A DNA stretch of 64,000 bases from NCBI RefSeq assembly GCF_004570865.1, contig NZ_SPQS01000015.1, forward strand, positions 62,001-126,000, written 5' to 3'. The notes beneath the pieces were generated by a model. It made no database searches and had not been told where the DNA came from. It saw only the letters and a list, made by a program, of their open reading frames with translations. Both the position numbers and the translations under genes were made by a program. Shown piece by piece: positions 45,028-54,200 of the stretch (positions within the stretch are counted from its first letter, which is position 1; the number at the start of each line of letters is the position of its first letter). This stretch comes from Bradyrhizobium frederickii (lineage in GTDB: Bacteria; Pseudomonadota; Alphaproteobacteria; Rhizobiales; Xanthobacteraceae).

Positions 45028-46269
45028 TCAGTCGCACCGGAAGATGTTCTTGCGGATCGTGCCGTGGACGCCCCAATTGGCGTCGACGACCTGGGTGACG
45101 CCGAAATCGGCCGCGACCGACAGCAGCGAGATCGCCTCGTCCTCGCTGAGACGATGCACGGTCATCAGGAAGCGGCGGAGCTTTCTGAACGCATCGCGCA
45201 TCGCACGGTCGAGACTCGAGTGATTGGCAATCTCGGTTTGCGCATCGGCGCCGAGCGTGGCGAGATAGTTCGGATAGGTGAAACCGTAGAACGACCAGGC
45301 CTGGTCGGTCTCCAGCATCGGGTGGTCGAGGCCTTCGAGGCTGGTGCCGGCAAGGTCGGCCTTCTTGTGCAGGATGAATTCGAAGTCGCCGGTCAGCGAG
45401 GTCTCGATCGCGGTGCCGCCGAGCTCGCTGTCACCTTGCGCGGCGTGCGGATCGCCAACCGAGAAATAGGCGCCGGGGACGGCGACCGGATAGAACATCC
45501 GCGCGCCCTTGCCGATGCGCCAATCGTCGATGTTGCCGCCGGTGTAGCTCGGCGGGATCGAGCTGACGAAATCGGCTTCCGACGGTGCGAGCCCCATCGT
45601 GCCGAAATGCAGCCGCGCCGGCACCTTCACGCTGGAGAGAATGTTCTCGCGCTTCCTGATGGTGGCGTGATCGACGCGGACGCCGGGATAGTCGATGGTC
45701 GGATGCACGATGCTGTCGGGATCGGTCTGCGGCGTCCAGACGTAATTGTAGACCGCCTTCGCGTAGGGCTCGCCGGAGGTGTCCAGCTCGAAGATGGTGA
45801 CGACCTCGCGCGGCTTCGGCTCCTCGATCAGGTCGTGATAGTGAAAGCCCCAATTGGCTGCGACGTTGGAACCGAAGCAGCGGCCGGCATGGCAGGCGCT
45901 GCAGCTCGGCCGCGGCCGGACATCGAGGATGCGTACCTCCAGAATGTCGCCGGGCTCGGCACCTTCGATCGCGACCGGACCGGTGAGCAGATGCACACCG
46001 ATGCCCTCGCCTGCACCGCGGATGAACGGGCCTTCCGTCGGACCTGAGCCTCGGCGCGCGACAGCCTTGTGCTCGCGCGTCCACTGGAACACGCTTTCGG
46101 CGCCTGGATCGCCCTGGATCATTCGCTCGTAATCGTCATTGGCGTGGTGGGTCAGCGTCTCGATCGTGGCGCGATCTCCGGAGCGCAGCGTCAGGGCCGG
46201 TGCCACTGTCTTGGAAAAATAGCCCCAGTGGACAGTCTTCGGCGAAACCGGCAACGTGACATGCTTCAT
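45028..46269 (-). CDS. fmdA: acetamidase/formamidase (FmdA family)
   Basis: 413 residues. Family features: VHWGYFSKTVAPALTLRSGD at the N-terminus, HANDDYERM, GPVAIEGAEPGDILEVRILD, PEGFF-type core replaced here by HFGTMGLAPSEADFVSS, GDPHAAQGDSELGGTAIE, and the C-terminal ADFGVTQVVDANWGVHGTI. These enzymes release ammonia from formamide or short-chain amides. It matches the C-terminal half of the neighbouring AraC fusion over its whole length, so the two are paralogues from a duplication. The ABC transporter genes lie 47 bp upstream. Confidence 0.92.
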   Translation of the reverse strand: MKHVTLPVSPKTVHWGYFSKTVAPALTLRSGDRATIETLTHHANDDYERMIQGDPGAESVFQWTREHKAVARRGSGPTEGPFIRGAGEGIGVHLLTGPVAIEGAEPGDILEVRILDVRPRPSCSACHAGRCFGSNVAANWGFHYHDLIEEPKPREVVTIFELDTSGEPYAKAVYNYVWTPQTDPDSIVHPTIDYPGVRVDHATIRKRENILSSVKVPARLHFGTMGLAPSEADFVSSIPPSYTGGNIDDWRIGKGARMFYPVAVPGAYFSVGDPHAAQGDSELGGTAIETSLTGDFEFILHKKADLAGTSLEGLDHPMLETDQAWSFYGFTYPNYLATLGADAQTEIANHSSLDRAMRDAFRKLRRFLMTVHRLSEDEAISLLSVAADFGVTQVVDANWGVHGTIRKNIFRCD

Positions 46270-46316
46270 GAGGTGGCCTCTTCAGGGAACGCGGTCTTGG
46301 AACGTCGTGACGATGG

Positions 46317-47933
46317 TCATCGCACCGTCTCCGGGGTCTTGTCGGCTTCCATCACGCTGAGGAATCGCGCCGTCAGCGGATTGCGGGGATTGGAGAGCAC
46401 CTCGTGCGCCGGTCCCTCCTCGATGATCGCGCCGCCGCTCAGGAAGGCGACGCGGTCGGCGACCTCGTCGGCGAAGCGGATCTGGTGTGTCGAGATGATC
46501 ATGGTGAGGCCGTCGTCGATGGCGAGGCGGCGGATCACCTCCAGCACCTCGTTGACCAGCTCCGGATCGAGCGCCGAGGTCGGCTCGTCCAGCAGCAGCA
46601 CGCTCGGGTTCGGCGCCAGCGCGCGGGCGATGGCGACGCGCTGCTGCTGGCCGCCGGACAGATGCCGCGGCAGCGCGTGGGCACGATGCGAAAGCCCGAC
46701 ACGATCGAGCAGCTCGGCGGCGCGGCGGTCGGCATCGATGCGGGTCATGCCGTGAACCCAGCGCAGGGGACCGGCGATGTTCTCCTTCGCCGACAGGTGC
46801 GCGAACAGATTGAACTGCTGGAACACCATGCCGACGCCGACGCTGGCGCGCTCATTGGCGATCGCCCGCGGCGACAGCGGCTTTCCATTCTCGCTGAAGC
46901 CGAGGCGCCGGCCACCGACGCGCACGGTGCCGCCGTCCCAGTTCTCGAGGTGGTTGATGCAGCGAAGAAGCGTGCTCTTGCCGGAGCCGCTCGGCCCGAG
47001 CAGCGCGACCACTTCGCCGATGCGCACCGTGAGGTCGAGGCCCCCGAGCACCGTCTGTGGCCCGTAGCTCTTGGTCAGGTCCTTCACTTCGACCGCGATG
47101 TTATTGCGCGCGATCGTCGCGGCCCGGCGGGCTCGCTCCTCGCGGGTCAGGGCCAGCGGCGGCGTGACCGCGAGCTCTGCGGGCTCGGGATCGGTGGCGG
47201 TCGCATCGGCCAGTTCGAGCTTGGCAGCCAGATCGACGCGGCGCCAGGGCAGATAATCGGCGAGCCTGCGCTCGCGGCGGGTGGTGCGGTCGAGGTCCAG
47301 CAGCCATTCGACGAAGAGCTGGATCGCGCTGATGGTTGCGGTCAGCACGAGATAGAGCAGACCCGAGGCGAAGAAGATCGAGAAAAAGTCGAAGGTCGAG
47401 GACGCAAGCTGCGTCGAGCGCAAAGTCAGCTCCTGCACCGCGACGACGGAGGCGAGCGAGGAATTCTTCAGCGCACTCACCGCCTCGTTGCCGAAGGCCG
47501 GGATCATGGTGCGGATGGCCTGCGGCGCGATGATCCTGCGCATCAGCACCGATGGCGTCATGCCCAGCGCCTGGCCGGCCGTCAGCTGCCCGCGGTCGAC
47601 GCCGAGCACGCCGGCACGCAGCATCTCCGCGATGAACGGCGCCTCGTTGCAGGCGAGCGCGAGGCCGGCGGCCAGCACCGCCGGCAGCTTGATGCCGATA
47701 TGCGGCAGCGCGTCGTAGGCGAACACCATCTGAAGGATCAGCGGCGTGCCGCGGAAGATCACGGTATAGGCCCTGGCGATCGCCGCCAGAGGCCAGAAGC
47801 GGGAGAGCTGCATGCCGGCGAGGATCAATCCGAGGATCAATCCGCCGCCGAGCCCGAGGGCGGTCACCTCGAGGGTGAGCTCGATGCCCGCGAGCAGATA
47901 CGGCATGCTCAGGTAGTGGAGGAACAGCGACAT
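46317..47933 (-). CDS. fused ABC permease-ATPase of the polar amino acid type
   Basis: 538 residues joining two usually separate proteins. Residues 1-230 are a HisM/GlnP-like permease (YLLAGIELTLEVTALGLGGG; the EAA-like loop GQALGMTPSVLMRRIIAPQAIR). A linker of about 50 residues leads to a GlnQ-like ATPase (about 290-538): Walker A GPSGSGKST, FQQFNLF, LSGGQQQR, LLLDEPTSALDP, and the His switch. The ATG overlaps the binding-protein stop. The substrate is unknown; the neighbouring formamidases suggest amides or a small nitrogen compound. Confidence 0.9.
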   Translation of the reverse strand: MSLFLHYLSMPYLLAGIELTLEVTALGLGGGLILGLILAGMQLSRFWPLAAIARAYTVIFRGTPLILQMVFAYDALPHIGIKLPAVLAAGLALACNEAPFIAEMLRAGVLGVDRGQLTAGQALGMTPSVLMRRIIAPQAIRTMIPAFGNEAVSALKNSSLASVVAVQELTLRSTQLASSTFDFFSIFFASGLLYLVLTATISAIQLFVEWLLDLDRTTRRERRLADYLPWRRVDLAAKLELADATATDPEPAELAVTPPLALTREERARRAATIARNNIAVEVKDLTKSYGPQTVLGGLDLTVRIGEVVALLGPSGSGKSTLLRCINHLENWDGGTVRVGGRRLGFSENGKPLSPRAIANERASVGVGMVFQQFNLFAHLSAKENIAGPLRWVHGMTRIDADRRAAELLDRVGLSHRAHALPRHLSGGQQQRVAIARALAPNPSVLLLDEPTSALDPELVNEVLEVIRRLAIDDGLTMIISTHQIRFADEVADRVAFLSGGAIIEEGPAHEVLSNPRNPLTARFLSVMEADKTPETVR

Positions 47934-48853
47934 CAGTCGGCCGTGAGAATTTCCGGCTCCATGAAGTTGTTCACATCGAGCCCATGCTTCTTCAGAAGCT
48001 CCATGTGCGTGCCGGCCTTCTGCACCTCGATCAGCGCGGCGAGCACGGCGTCGCGGAATTTCGGCTTGTTCTTGGGCACGGCGATGCCGACGGAATACGG
48101 GATCGTCACCGCGATCGCCTTCTCCAGCTTGTCCGGATAGGCCTTGACGGCGCTGTCGACGGTGTTGACGTCGTTGATGTAGGTGTCGGCGCGGCCGGCG
48201 AGGATCGCCTGGATGCAGTTGGCGTTGTTGTCGTAGAGCTGGATGGTCGGCTCGGGCTTGCCGGCCTTCTTGCATTCCGGGATCAGCGCCTGGATCAAGG
48301 GCACCTCGACATAGCCGGTGTTTTCGGCCGCAGCGGCGCCGCACAGCGACAAGTTGATGCCGTTGATGCCCTTCGGATTGCCCTTGGCGACGAGGACGCC
48401 GTCGAACACCTTCGAGTAGGTGATGAAGTCGGCGGCCTTGGCGCGCTCCTTGGTGGCGTAGATGTCGGAGATCACGATGTCGGCTTGTCCCGCGGCGAGC
48501 GTGGTCAGGAGCGCCGCGAACGTCACCGCCTTGTAGGTCAGCTTGAAACCGAGGCATTCGCCGATGGCTTCGCCGAGATCGATGTCGAAGCCGATATACT
48601 TGCTGGGATCCTTGGGATCGATCGTCTCATAGCCCGGCGTATGCGGATTGATGGCGTTGACCAGCGTCTTGCCCTTCCAGTCCGGATATTTTTCCTGGAG
48701 CGCGGCGCAGGCGGCGGGCGCTGCGGCCTGCGCGCTCAGCGGTGCGGCAACGAGGAGTCCAAAAGCGACGGCGGCGCCGAGCATGAGCTTGCGCGGTGAC
48801 AATGATGCGCGCGCCAATCCCCGCCGCGCCTGCGGCAAAACCCGTCTCTCCAT
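47933..48853 (-). CDS. periplasmic binding protein for an amino acid/amide ABC transporter
   Basis: 306 residues. A signal peptide ends near SAQAAAPAAC. The SBP_bac_3 fold is shown by PSKYIGFDIDLGEAIGECLGFKL, LTTLAAGQADIVISDIYATKERAKAADF and YSVGIAVPKNKPKFRDAVLAALIEVQKAGTHMELLKKHGL. It delivers ligand to the fused permease-ATPase; its stop overlaps the next ATG by a base. It is the first gene of the amide cluster. Confidence 0.92.
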   Translation of the reverse strand: MERRVLPQARRGLARASLSPRKLMLGAAVAFGLLVAAPLSAQAAAPAACAALQEKYPDWKGKTLVNAINPHTPGYETIDPKDPSKYIGFDIDLGEAIGECLGFKLTYKAVTFAALLTTLAAGQADIVISDIYATKERAKAADFITYSKVFDGVLVAKGNPKGINGINLSLCGAAAAENTGYVEVPLIQALIPECKKAGKPEPTIQLYDNNANCIQAILAGRADTYINDVNTVDSAVKAYPDKLEKAIAVTIPYSVGIAVPKNKPKFRDAVLAALIEVQKAGTHMELLKKHGLDVNNFMEPEILTAD

Positions 48854-49185
48854 CTCCAGCTCCTTCGCGTTGTCATGGCGCCTGCCATGTTCCAGGTCAC
48901 GGCGAAGCTAGGTGGGATCCCGCGTGAAAAGCTTGTCCGCGGGCGTACAAAAAATTGGATCGAGGAGGCCCGCGGTTTGGGCATGGCGCTGCACAAAAAC
49001 TGGTCGCATGCCAGGGCGCCCGATTCGAGCTTCCAAATTCGCAAGAGACGATAGGTCTTGCTCCGTGCAGCGGCGCTGCCGCAATTCACCGGTCAACAAT
49101 CTATCCGCAGCATATCCACAGGGCGGCTGCGGGGAATTCGGGCGTGCGTGCAAGCTACTTGCTGCGCAACAACCCACAGGCGGGC
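48854..49185. other. 332-bp gap upstream of the amide cluster
   Basis: No gene is seen. It should contain the promoter of the operon that starts at 48853. I looked for a sigma-54 element (TGGCAC-N5-TTGC) and an NtrC site on the operon strand and did not find a clear match. An A/T-rich run (about 48948-48956) may mark an ordinary promoter. Confidence 0.35.
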
Positions 49186-49446
49186 TCACCCGCCGGCCTG
49201 GTCGAACACGCTGCGGCAAGTCTCGCTCAGGCTGGAGCGGTTACGGCGCAGGCAAGCGGTGATGGCGCGGACATTGGGAATTTCGCCGGCGCAGAGCCGG
49301 TAGACATCGGGGGTGCAGGCCCGGCGCTGCTCCGCCGTTCCTTGCGCGTGGGCAGCGGAGGCAAACAGCGTCAGCAACAGCCCGACCGTGGAAGCGCTGC
49401 GCGCCCGGCTCTTCACACCCGCAAACCGCAAGAACCTCGCCTTCAT
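49186..49446 (-). CDS. small secreted Cys-containing protein
   Basis: 86 residues with a Sec signal peptide (GLLLTLFASAAHAQG). The mature part is about 50 residues with four cysteines in a spaced pattern (RRACTPDVYRLCAGEIPNVRAITACLRRNRSSLSETCRSVF), which suggests two disulfides in a helical hairpin. I recognise this type as common in Bradyrhizobium; its function is unknown. The CRP-type palindrome at 49532-49547 lies about 90 bp upstream of the start. Confidence 0.7.
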   Translation of the reverse strand: MKARFLRFAGVKSRARSASTVGLLLTLFASAAHAQGTAEQRRACTPDVYRLCAGEIPNVRAITACLRRNRSSLSETCRSVFDQAGG

Positions 49447-49531
49447 GACCAGTCTCCTGTCTGCCCTGCCGCCTCCCGGCCTGTCCTGGCCGGTGTCGTG
49501 CGAAGGGGTAGGAGAAATAAATCGCGCGGGA

Positions 49532-49547
49532 TGTGATCTCTTTCACA
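49532..49547. promoter_or_regulatory. perfect CRP/FNR-family palindrome
   Basis: TGTGA-TCTCTT-TCACA, with perfect arms and the six-base spacing of CRP sites. It sits between two divergent small genes (starts at 49446 on the minus strand and 49708 on the plus strand). The regulator cannot be named; several CRP/FNR-family proteins use similar arms. Confidence 0.55.
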
Positions 49548-49707
49548 CTGCGTGCGGGGGTGCGGAACGTAGGTTCCCGCCGGGACTTCTAAAAATCGCT
49601 AACCAATCGAGCTTCGATCGCCGGATCGTTAAAATGCGAACGATCGGCTCAATCGGATGACAAGCTGGCTTTGCGACATTGCGCCATCCGCGTTCTGCGA
49701 GGGTGCG

Positions 49708-49905
49708 ATGAGAAGCGAAGCCGAATTCAACTTGCTGCTGGATGCCGTCCGGGACGCCATGGCCATTGAAAATTTCGCCCCCGCGCCGGAGGAGGAATTC
49801 GTGCGGCGCTCGTGGAGCTTCGACGCGACGCCCAAAGCCGCCAATGACAATGAGGGCGCCTGGCCCCTCCTGCCGTTTCCCGACGACTGGTACGCGGCCT
49901 CCTGA
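49708..49905 (+). CDS. 65-residue small cytoplasmic protein
   Basis: Begins MRSEAEFNLLLDAVRDAMAIENF with GAGGG four bases before the ATG; a longer frame starts at 49657. The C-terminal half holds an AANDNEG turn and ends LPFPDDWYAAS. No domain recognised. GC3 and the ribosome-binding site support coding. It lies downstream of the CRP-type site on the other side from the secreted protein. Confidence 0.55.
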   Translation: MRSEAEFNLLLDAVRDAMAIENFAPAPEEEFVRRSWSFDATPKAANDNEGAWPLLPFPDDWYAAS

Positions 49906-49989
49906 GAGCCGCGTTCAGCGTGAACCGAACCGCCCGCCTCCGCGGGCGTTTTGCTATGGGGTCGGCGCCGGACACCCGACTTGGCACAA

Positions 49990-50136
49990 TCAGGTCTTGA
50001 CGCGATCCTCGCCATCCTGCGGCGCCCGGTTGGGCGTCGCCGACGGAAAGATGCTGTCATAGATCGCGCGGGCCTCACGGATGAGGCGAGCCCGCTCCTG
50101 CTCGGATTTCGGGACAAATCGGACGATGTCGCCCAT
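49990..50136 (-). CDS. 48-residue small protein (MGDIVRFVPKSE type)
   Basis: The ATG with GGAG six bases upstream starts MGDIVRFVPKSEQERARLIREARAIYDSIFPS; the tail is polar. Similar short proteins occur widely in Bradyrhizobium, to my recollection, as hypothetical proteins. The longer open frame upstream (to 50247) lacks a ribosome-binding site. It has a basic helix; no function can be assigned. Confidence 0.55.
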   Translation of the reverse strand: MGDIVRFVPKSEQERARLIREARAIYDSIFPSATPNRAPQDGEDRVKT

Positions 50137-50337
50137 TCGTGGCTCCAGTGCTCGGGTGACGAGATGCATCACTTCGCAGATGCGAACTCTATGCCAGCGG
50201 CCTGATTCGGGGGGGTCCAGCAGGCCCCGGGCAAACCCGGTGATCACGCCGCCTCCGCCCTCGGCAGACGACGGCGCGCGGCGGCGGCGGGATCCGCGCC
50301 GAGCTGCTAATTATGCTGAGAAATCAGAGAGTTGTGA

Positions 50338-50411
50338 TGGAGGCCACGACCAGAATTGAACTGGTGTACACGGTTTTGCAGACCGTTGCGTAACCACTCC
50401 GCCACGTGGCC
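50338..50411 (-). tRNA. tRNA-Cys (GCA)
   Basis: A 74-base cloverleaf on the minus strand with encoded CCA. The acceptor stem GGCCACG pairs with CGTGGCC, the D-arm contains GGAGTGGTTA, the anticodon loop is CTGCAAA (anticodon GCA, Cys) and the T-arm is GTTCAATTC. It lies alone between a small gene and the DTW-domain gene. Confidence 0.95.
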
Positions 50412-50505
50412 CCGTAAGGGCGGAGCAATATAGGGGATGAAGCGTTTAGGCAACCGCCTTCGTCCGACCATGGCCGCGACGGGCCTCTTCCGATGTGGGC
50501 CGAGG

Positions 50506-51237
50506 TCAGCCTCGTTTGCGTCGCCGGAAGTCGCGCCGCCCCTTCGGCGCGGGCTTGGGTGCCAATTCCGGCATCTCGGCCTGGACCTCGCGGTAGCGTG
50601 TCAGCAATCGTTCGAAACTCGCATGCAGCGTGTCGGCAATGTCGGGACGCCGCTCGAGGCCGGCCAGAATTGTCGCCGCGGCCTCGATGGTCGAAAGCCC
50701 ATCGCTGCGCGGCTCCTTGCGCAGACGGCCATAGCGCGAGCGATGCGCCGGGTTGAGGATCACGCGTTGGCACTTGAGCATCCAGGGATTGCGCCACCAC
50801 AGCGCCTTGGCCTGGCTCCAGGTGCCGTCGAGCAACACGATTCCTTCGAGCTTGCCGAGGATCGCGCGCTGGTTCTCCGCGATACCCCCCTTGCGGTCGA
50901 GCGCGACGATCTCGCCTTCCACCTCGAGATCGGCGGCGCGTGCCGAGCCGAGATAGAGCACGGCCCAGCGCGCGGCGTTCTCGACCGGCCGCCCCAGCGC
51001 CTTGGACAGGCTCGGCCAGGACAGGCCGACCCGCACCGTGGCGTCGGCGAAATGCCTCGCAAGCAGGCGCGCGGTGCCGAGCGCCCTGTCCTGCTCCTGC
51101 GGATGCTGGAGGATCAGGAGCGACAGCCGGTTTTCGATCGGCGTGACGCTGTCGCAGATGCACAGCGGCATCGGCTTCTGGCAGTGCGGGCATTCGGGAA
51201 TGGGATCGGCAGCGGCCGTATCTGCTGGGTTCGACAT
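50506..51237 (-). CDS. DTW-domain protein, tRNA-uridine aminocarboxypropyltransferase family
   Basis: 243 residues. An N-terminal zinc-type CPHCQKPMPLCICD is followed by the DTW domain: LLILQHPQEQDRALGTARLL, and DGTWSQAKALWW carrying the D-x-T-W signature. Family members such as TapT add the acp group from S-adenosylmethionine to uridine in tRNA. The C-terminus is basic (APKGRRDFRRRKRG) and may bind RNA. It ends the region before the efflux operon. Confidence 0.9.
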   Translation of the reverse strand: MSNPADTAAADPIPECPHCQKPMPLCICDSVTPIENRLSLLILQHPQEQDRALGTARLLARHFADATVRVGLSWPSLSKALGRPVENAARWAVLYLGSARAADLEVEGEIVALDRKGGIAENQRAILGKLEGIVLLDGTWSQAKALWWRNPWMLKCQRVILNPAHRSRYGRLRKEPRSDGLSTIEAAATILAGLERRPDIADTLHASFERLLTRYREVQAEMPELAPKPAPKGRRDFRRRKRG

Positions 51238-51273
51238 GGGCGCGCTATACGCTTCGCGCGCCGCTTCAACAAC

Positions 51274-54200
51274 CTATTCCGCCGGTACCGCCAGCGGACG
51301 CGGCTCGGAACGGCGCCGCAGGCGGTCGATCAGGAGATAGATCACGGGCGTGGTGTAGAGCGTCAGGATCTGCGAGACGAATAGGCCGCCGATGATGGTG
51401 ATGCCGAGCGGGCGGCGCAGCTCCGTGCCGGGGCCGGTCGCCACCACGAGCGGAATGCCGGCAAACAGCGCCGCCATGGTCGTCATCAGGATCGGCCGGA
51501 AGCGGGCCTGGCAGGCCTCGAAGATCGCCTCCGCTGACGACAGGCCGCGCTGGCGTTCGGCGTCGAGCGCGAAATCCACCATCATGATGCCGTTCTTCTT
51601 GACGATGCCGATCAAGAGGATGATGCCGACGAAAGCGATCACCGTCAGCGGCGTGTTGGTGATCTGCAAGGCGAGCAGTGCGCCGAGCCCGGCCGAGGGC
51701 AGCGTCGAGATGATCGTGAGCGGATGGGCGAGGCTCTCATAGAGCACCCCGAGCACGATATACATCGCCACCAGCGCACCGAGGATCAGAAGCGGCTGGC
51801 GGCCGCTGGTCCTGGCGAAGTCGCCGGCATTGCCGTCGAAGCTGCCGCGGATGCCTTCGGGCATGTGCAGCTCTTCCACCGCGCGCTGGATGCTCTGCGT
51901 CGCCGCCTGGAGCTGCACGTCGGGCAGCAGGTTGAACGACACCGTGGTCGAGGGGAACGACTGCGAGTGATAGACCGCGAGCGCGGCGAGGCTGCGCGTG
52001 GCGTGCACCACGGCCGACAGCGGCACCTGCGCGTCGCCCGCGCCGGCGACATAGATGCGGTCGAGGTTGGAGGGATCGACCTGGAATTTCGGATCGATCT
52101 CCAGCACGGTCATGTACTGGTTGCGCTGGGTATAGATGATCGAGATCTGCCGCTGCGAGAAGGCGTTGTTCAGCGCGTTGTCGATGTCCTGAACCCTGAC
52201 GCCGAGCGCCGAGGCCTTCTGGCGATCGATCGCGAGCGTGAGCTGAAGGCCGCCGGGATCGCGGTCGCTGGAAATGTCGGTGATGCCTTCGACGCTCTCC
52301 ATGCGCTTGGCCACGATCGGCGCCCACTTCTGCAGTAGACTGAGGTCGGTGCTGGTCAGCGTGTACTGGTAGTCGGAATCGCTCCGCCGCCCGCCGGCAC
52401 GGACGTCCTGGGCGGCGAACATGAAGAGGCGGATTCCGGGCACGGGGTACAGCGCGCGTCTCAGACGGTCGATCACGACCTCCGTCGAGACGTGGTCGCG
52501 TTCCTCCGGCGGCTTCAGGCTGATATACATGACGCCGCGGTTCGAGGTCGCTCCCCCCGGCCCGCCTCCGGCACCGACCGTCGAGCCGACGCCGGCCACG
52601 GCCGGATCCTTCATCACGATGTCGGCGAGCCGCTGCTGGAGACCGAGCATCGACTGAAACGAGATGTCGGCCGAGGCGCGCGTCGCCCCGATGACGAAGC
52701 CGGAATCGTCGGTCGGGAAATAGCCCTTGGGGATCTTGATGTAGAGCGTCACGGTGAGGCCGATGGTGGCGAAGAACACCAGCAGCGTCGCCAGCGGGTA
52801 GTCCAGCACGGTGCGCAAGGTTCTCGCGTAGAAGGCGACGATACGCGACAGCGAGCCCTCGATGATGCGGTCGAACAGGGTCGCGGTGCCGGAGGTGGTC
52901 TGCCGGATGTAATGGGCGCAGATCATCGGTGTCACCGTGAGCGAGACCAACGTCGAGACCAGGATGGCGAAGGTCAGCGTCAGCGAGAATTCGCGCAAGA
53001 GGCGGCCGACGATGCCGTCCATGAAGATCAGCGGCGTGAACGCTGCGATCAACGACAGGCTGATCGAGACCACCGTGAAGCCGATCTGCCTGGCGCCCTC
53101 CTGCGCCGCCCGGAATGGGGCCATGCCGTGCTCGAGATTGCGATACATGTTCTCGATCATGACGATGGCGTCGTCGACCACGAAGCCGACGGAGATCGCG
53201 AGCGCCATCAGCGACAGATTGTCGATCGAGAAGCCTGCGATCCACATCCCGGCGCAGGTGCCGGCCAGCGCCAGCGGCACCGAGACGCCGGCCGCGATCG
53301 TCGGCGTCAACCGCCGCAGGAACACGAAAACGACGACCATCACCAGGATCGCGGTGGCCAGCAATGTCCATTGCATGTCGAGCACGCTGGCGCGGATCGT
53401 GCCGGTACGGTCGACCAGGGTCGAAATCTCGACGCCGGCCGGAATCCACTGCTTCAGCTGCGGGACCAGCTCCCTCACCCGGTCGACGGTATCGATGACA
53501 TTGGCATCGCCCTGCTTGGTGATCTGGATCAGCACCGCCGGCTGCTTGTTGAACCAGGCGATCGAGCGGGCGTTGCGGACGGAATCCTCGATATCGGCGA
53601 CGTCGGAGAGCCGCACGAAGTTGCCGTTGGCGCTCTTGATGACGATATCGCGGAATTCCTTGGCGGTTCGCATCTGCCGGTTGAGCGCCAGCGTCTCGCT
53701 CTGGCGTTCGCCGTTGAAGATGCCGACGGGACCGAGTGGGTTGGCGTTGACGATCGCGGTCCGCACGTCGTCGGTGGCGATACCGGCGTTCGACAGCGCG
53801 ACGGGGTTGAGCTGGACCCGCACGGCTGGCTGGTCGGCGCCGGACACCGTGACATCACCGACGCCGGGAACCTGCGAGATGCGCTGCGCCAGCACCGTAT
53901 CGGCGACGTCGTAGATTGCGCTGGCGGACAGCGTCTTCGAGGTCAGCGCCAGCACGAAGACGGGCGCGCCGGCCGTGTTGGCCTTGCGGAAGCGCGGCAG
54001 CGTCGGGAGGTCGCTCGGCAGGTCCACCATCGCGGCGTTGATCGCCGCCTGCACGTCGCGGGCGGCCTTGTCGATGCTGCGGCCGATGTCGAACTGGAGC
54101 TGGATGGTGGTGGTGCCGAGCGTCGAGGTCGAGGTGATCTGGTTGATGCCGGCGATCTCGCCCAACCGCCGCTCCAATGGCGAAGCTACCGTCGCCGCCA

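Noticed and set aside
48854..49185. Sigma-54 promoter for the amide cluster
   Set aside because: A TGGC and a TGC are present but not at the -24/-12 spacing, so NtrC/sigma-54 control is not supported by sequence.
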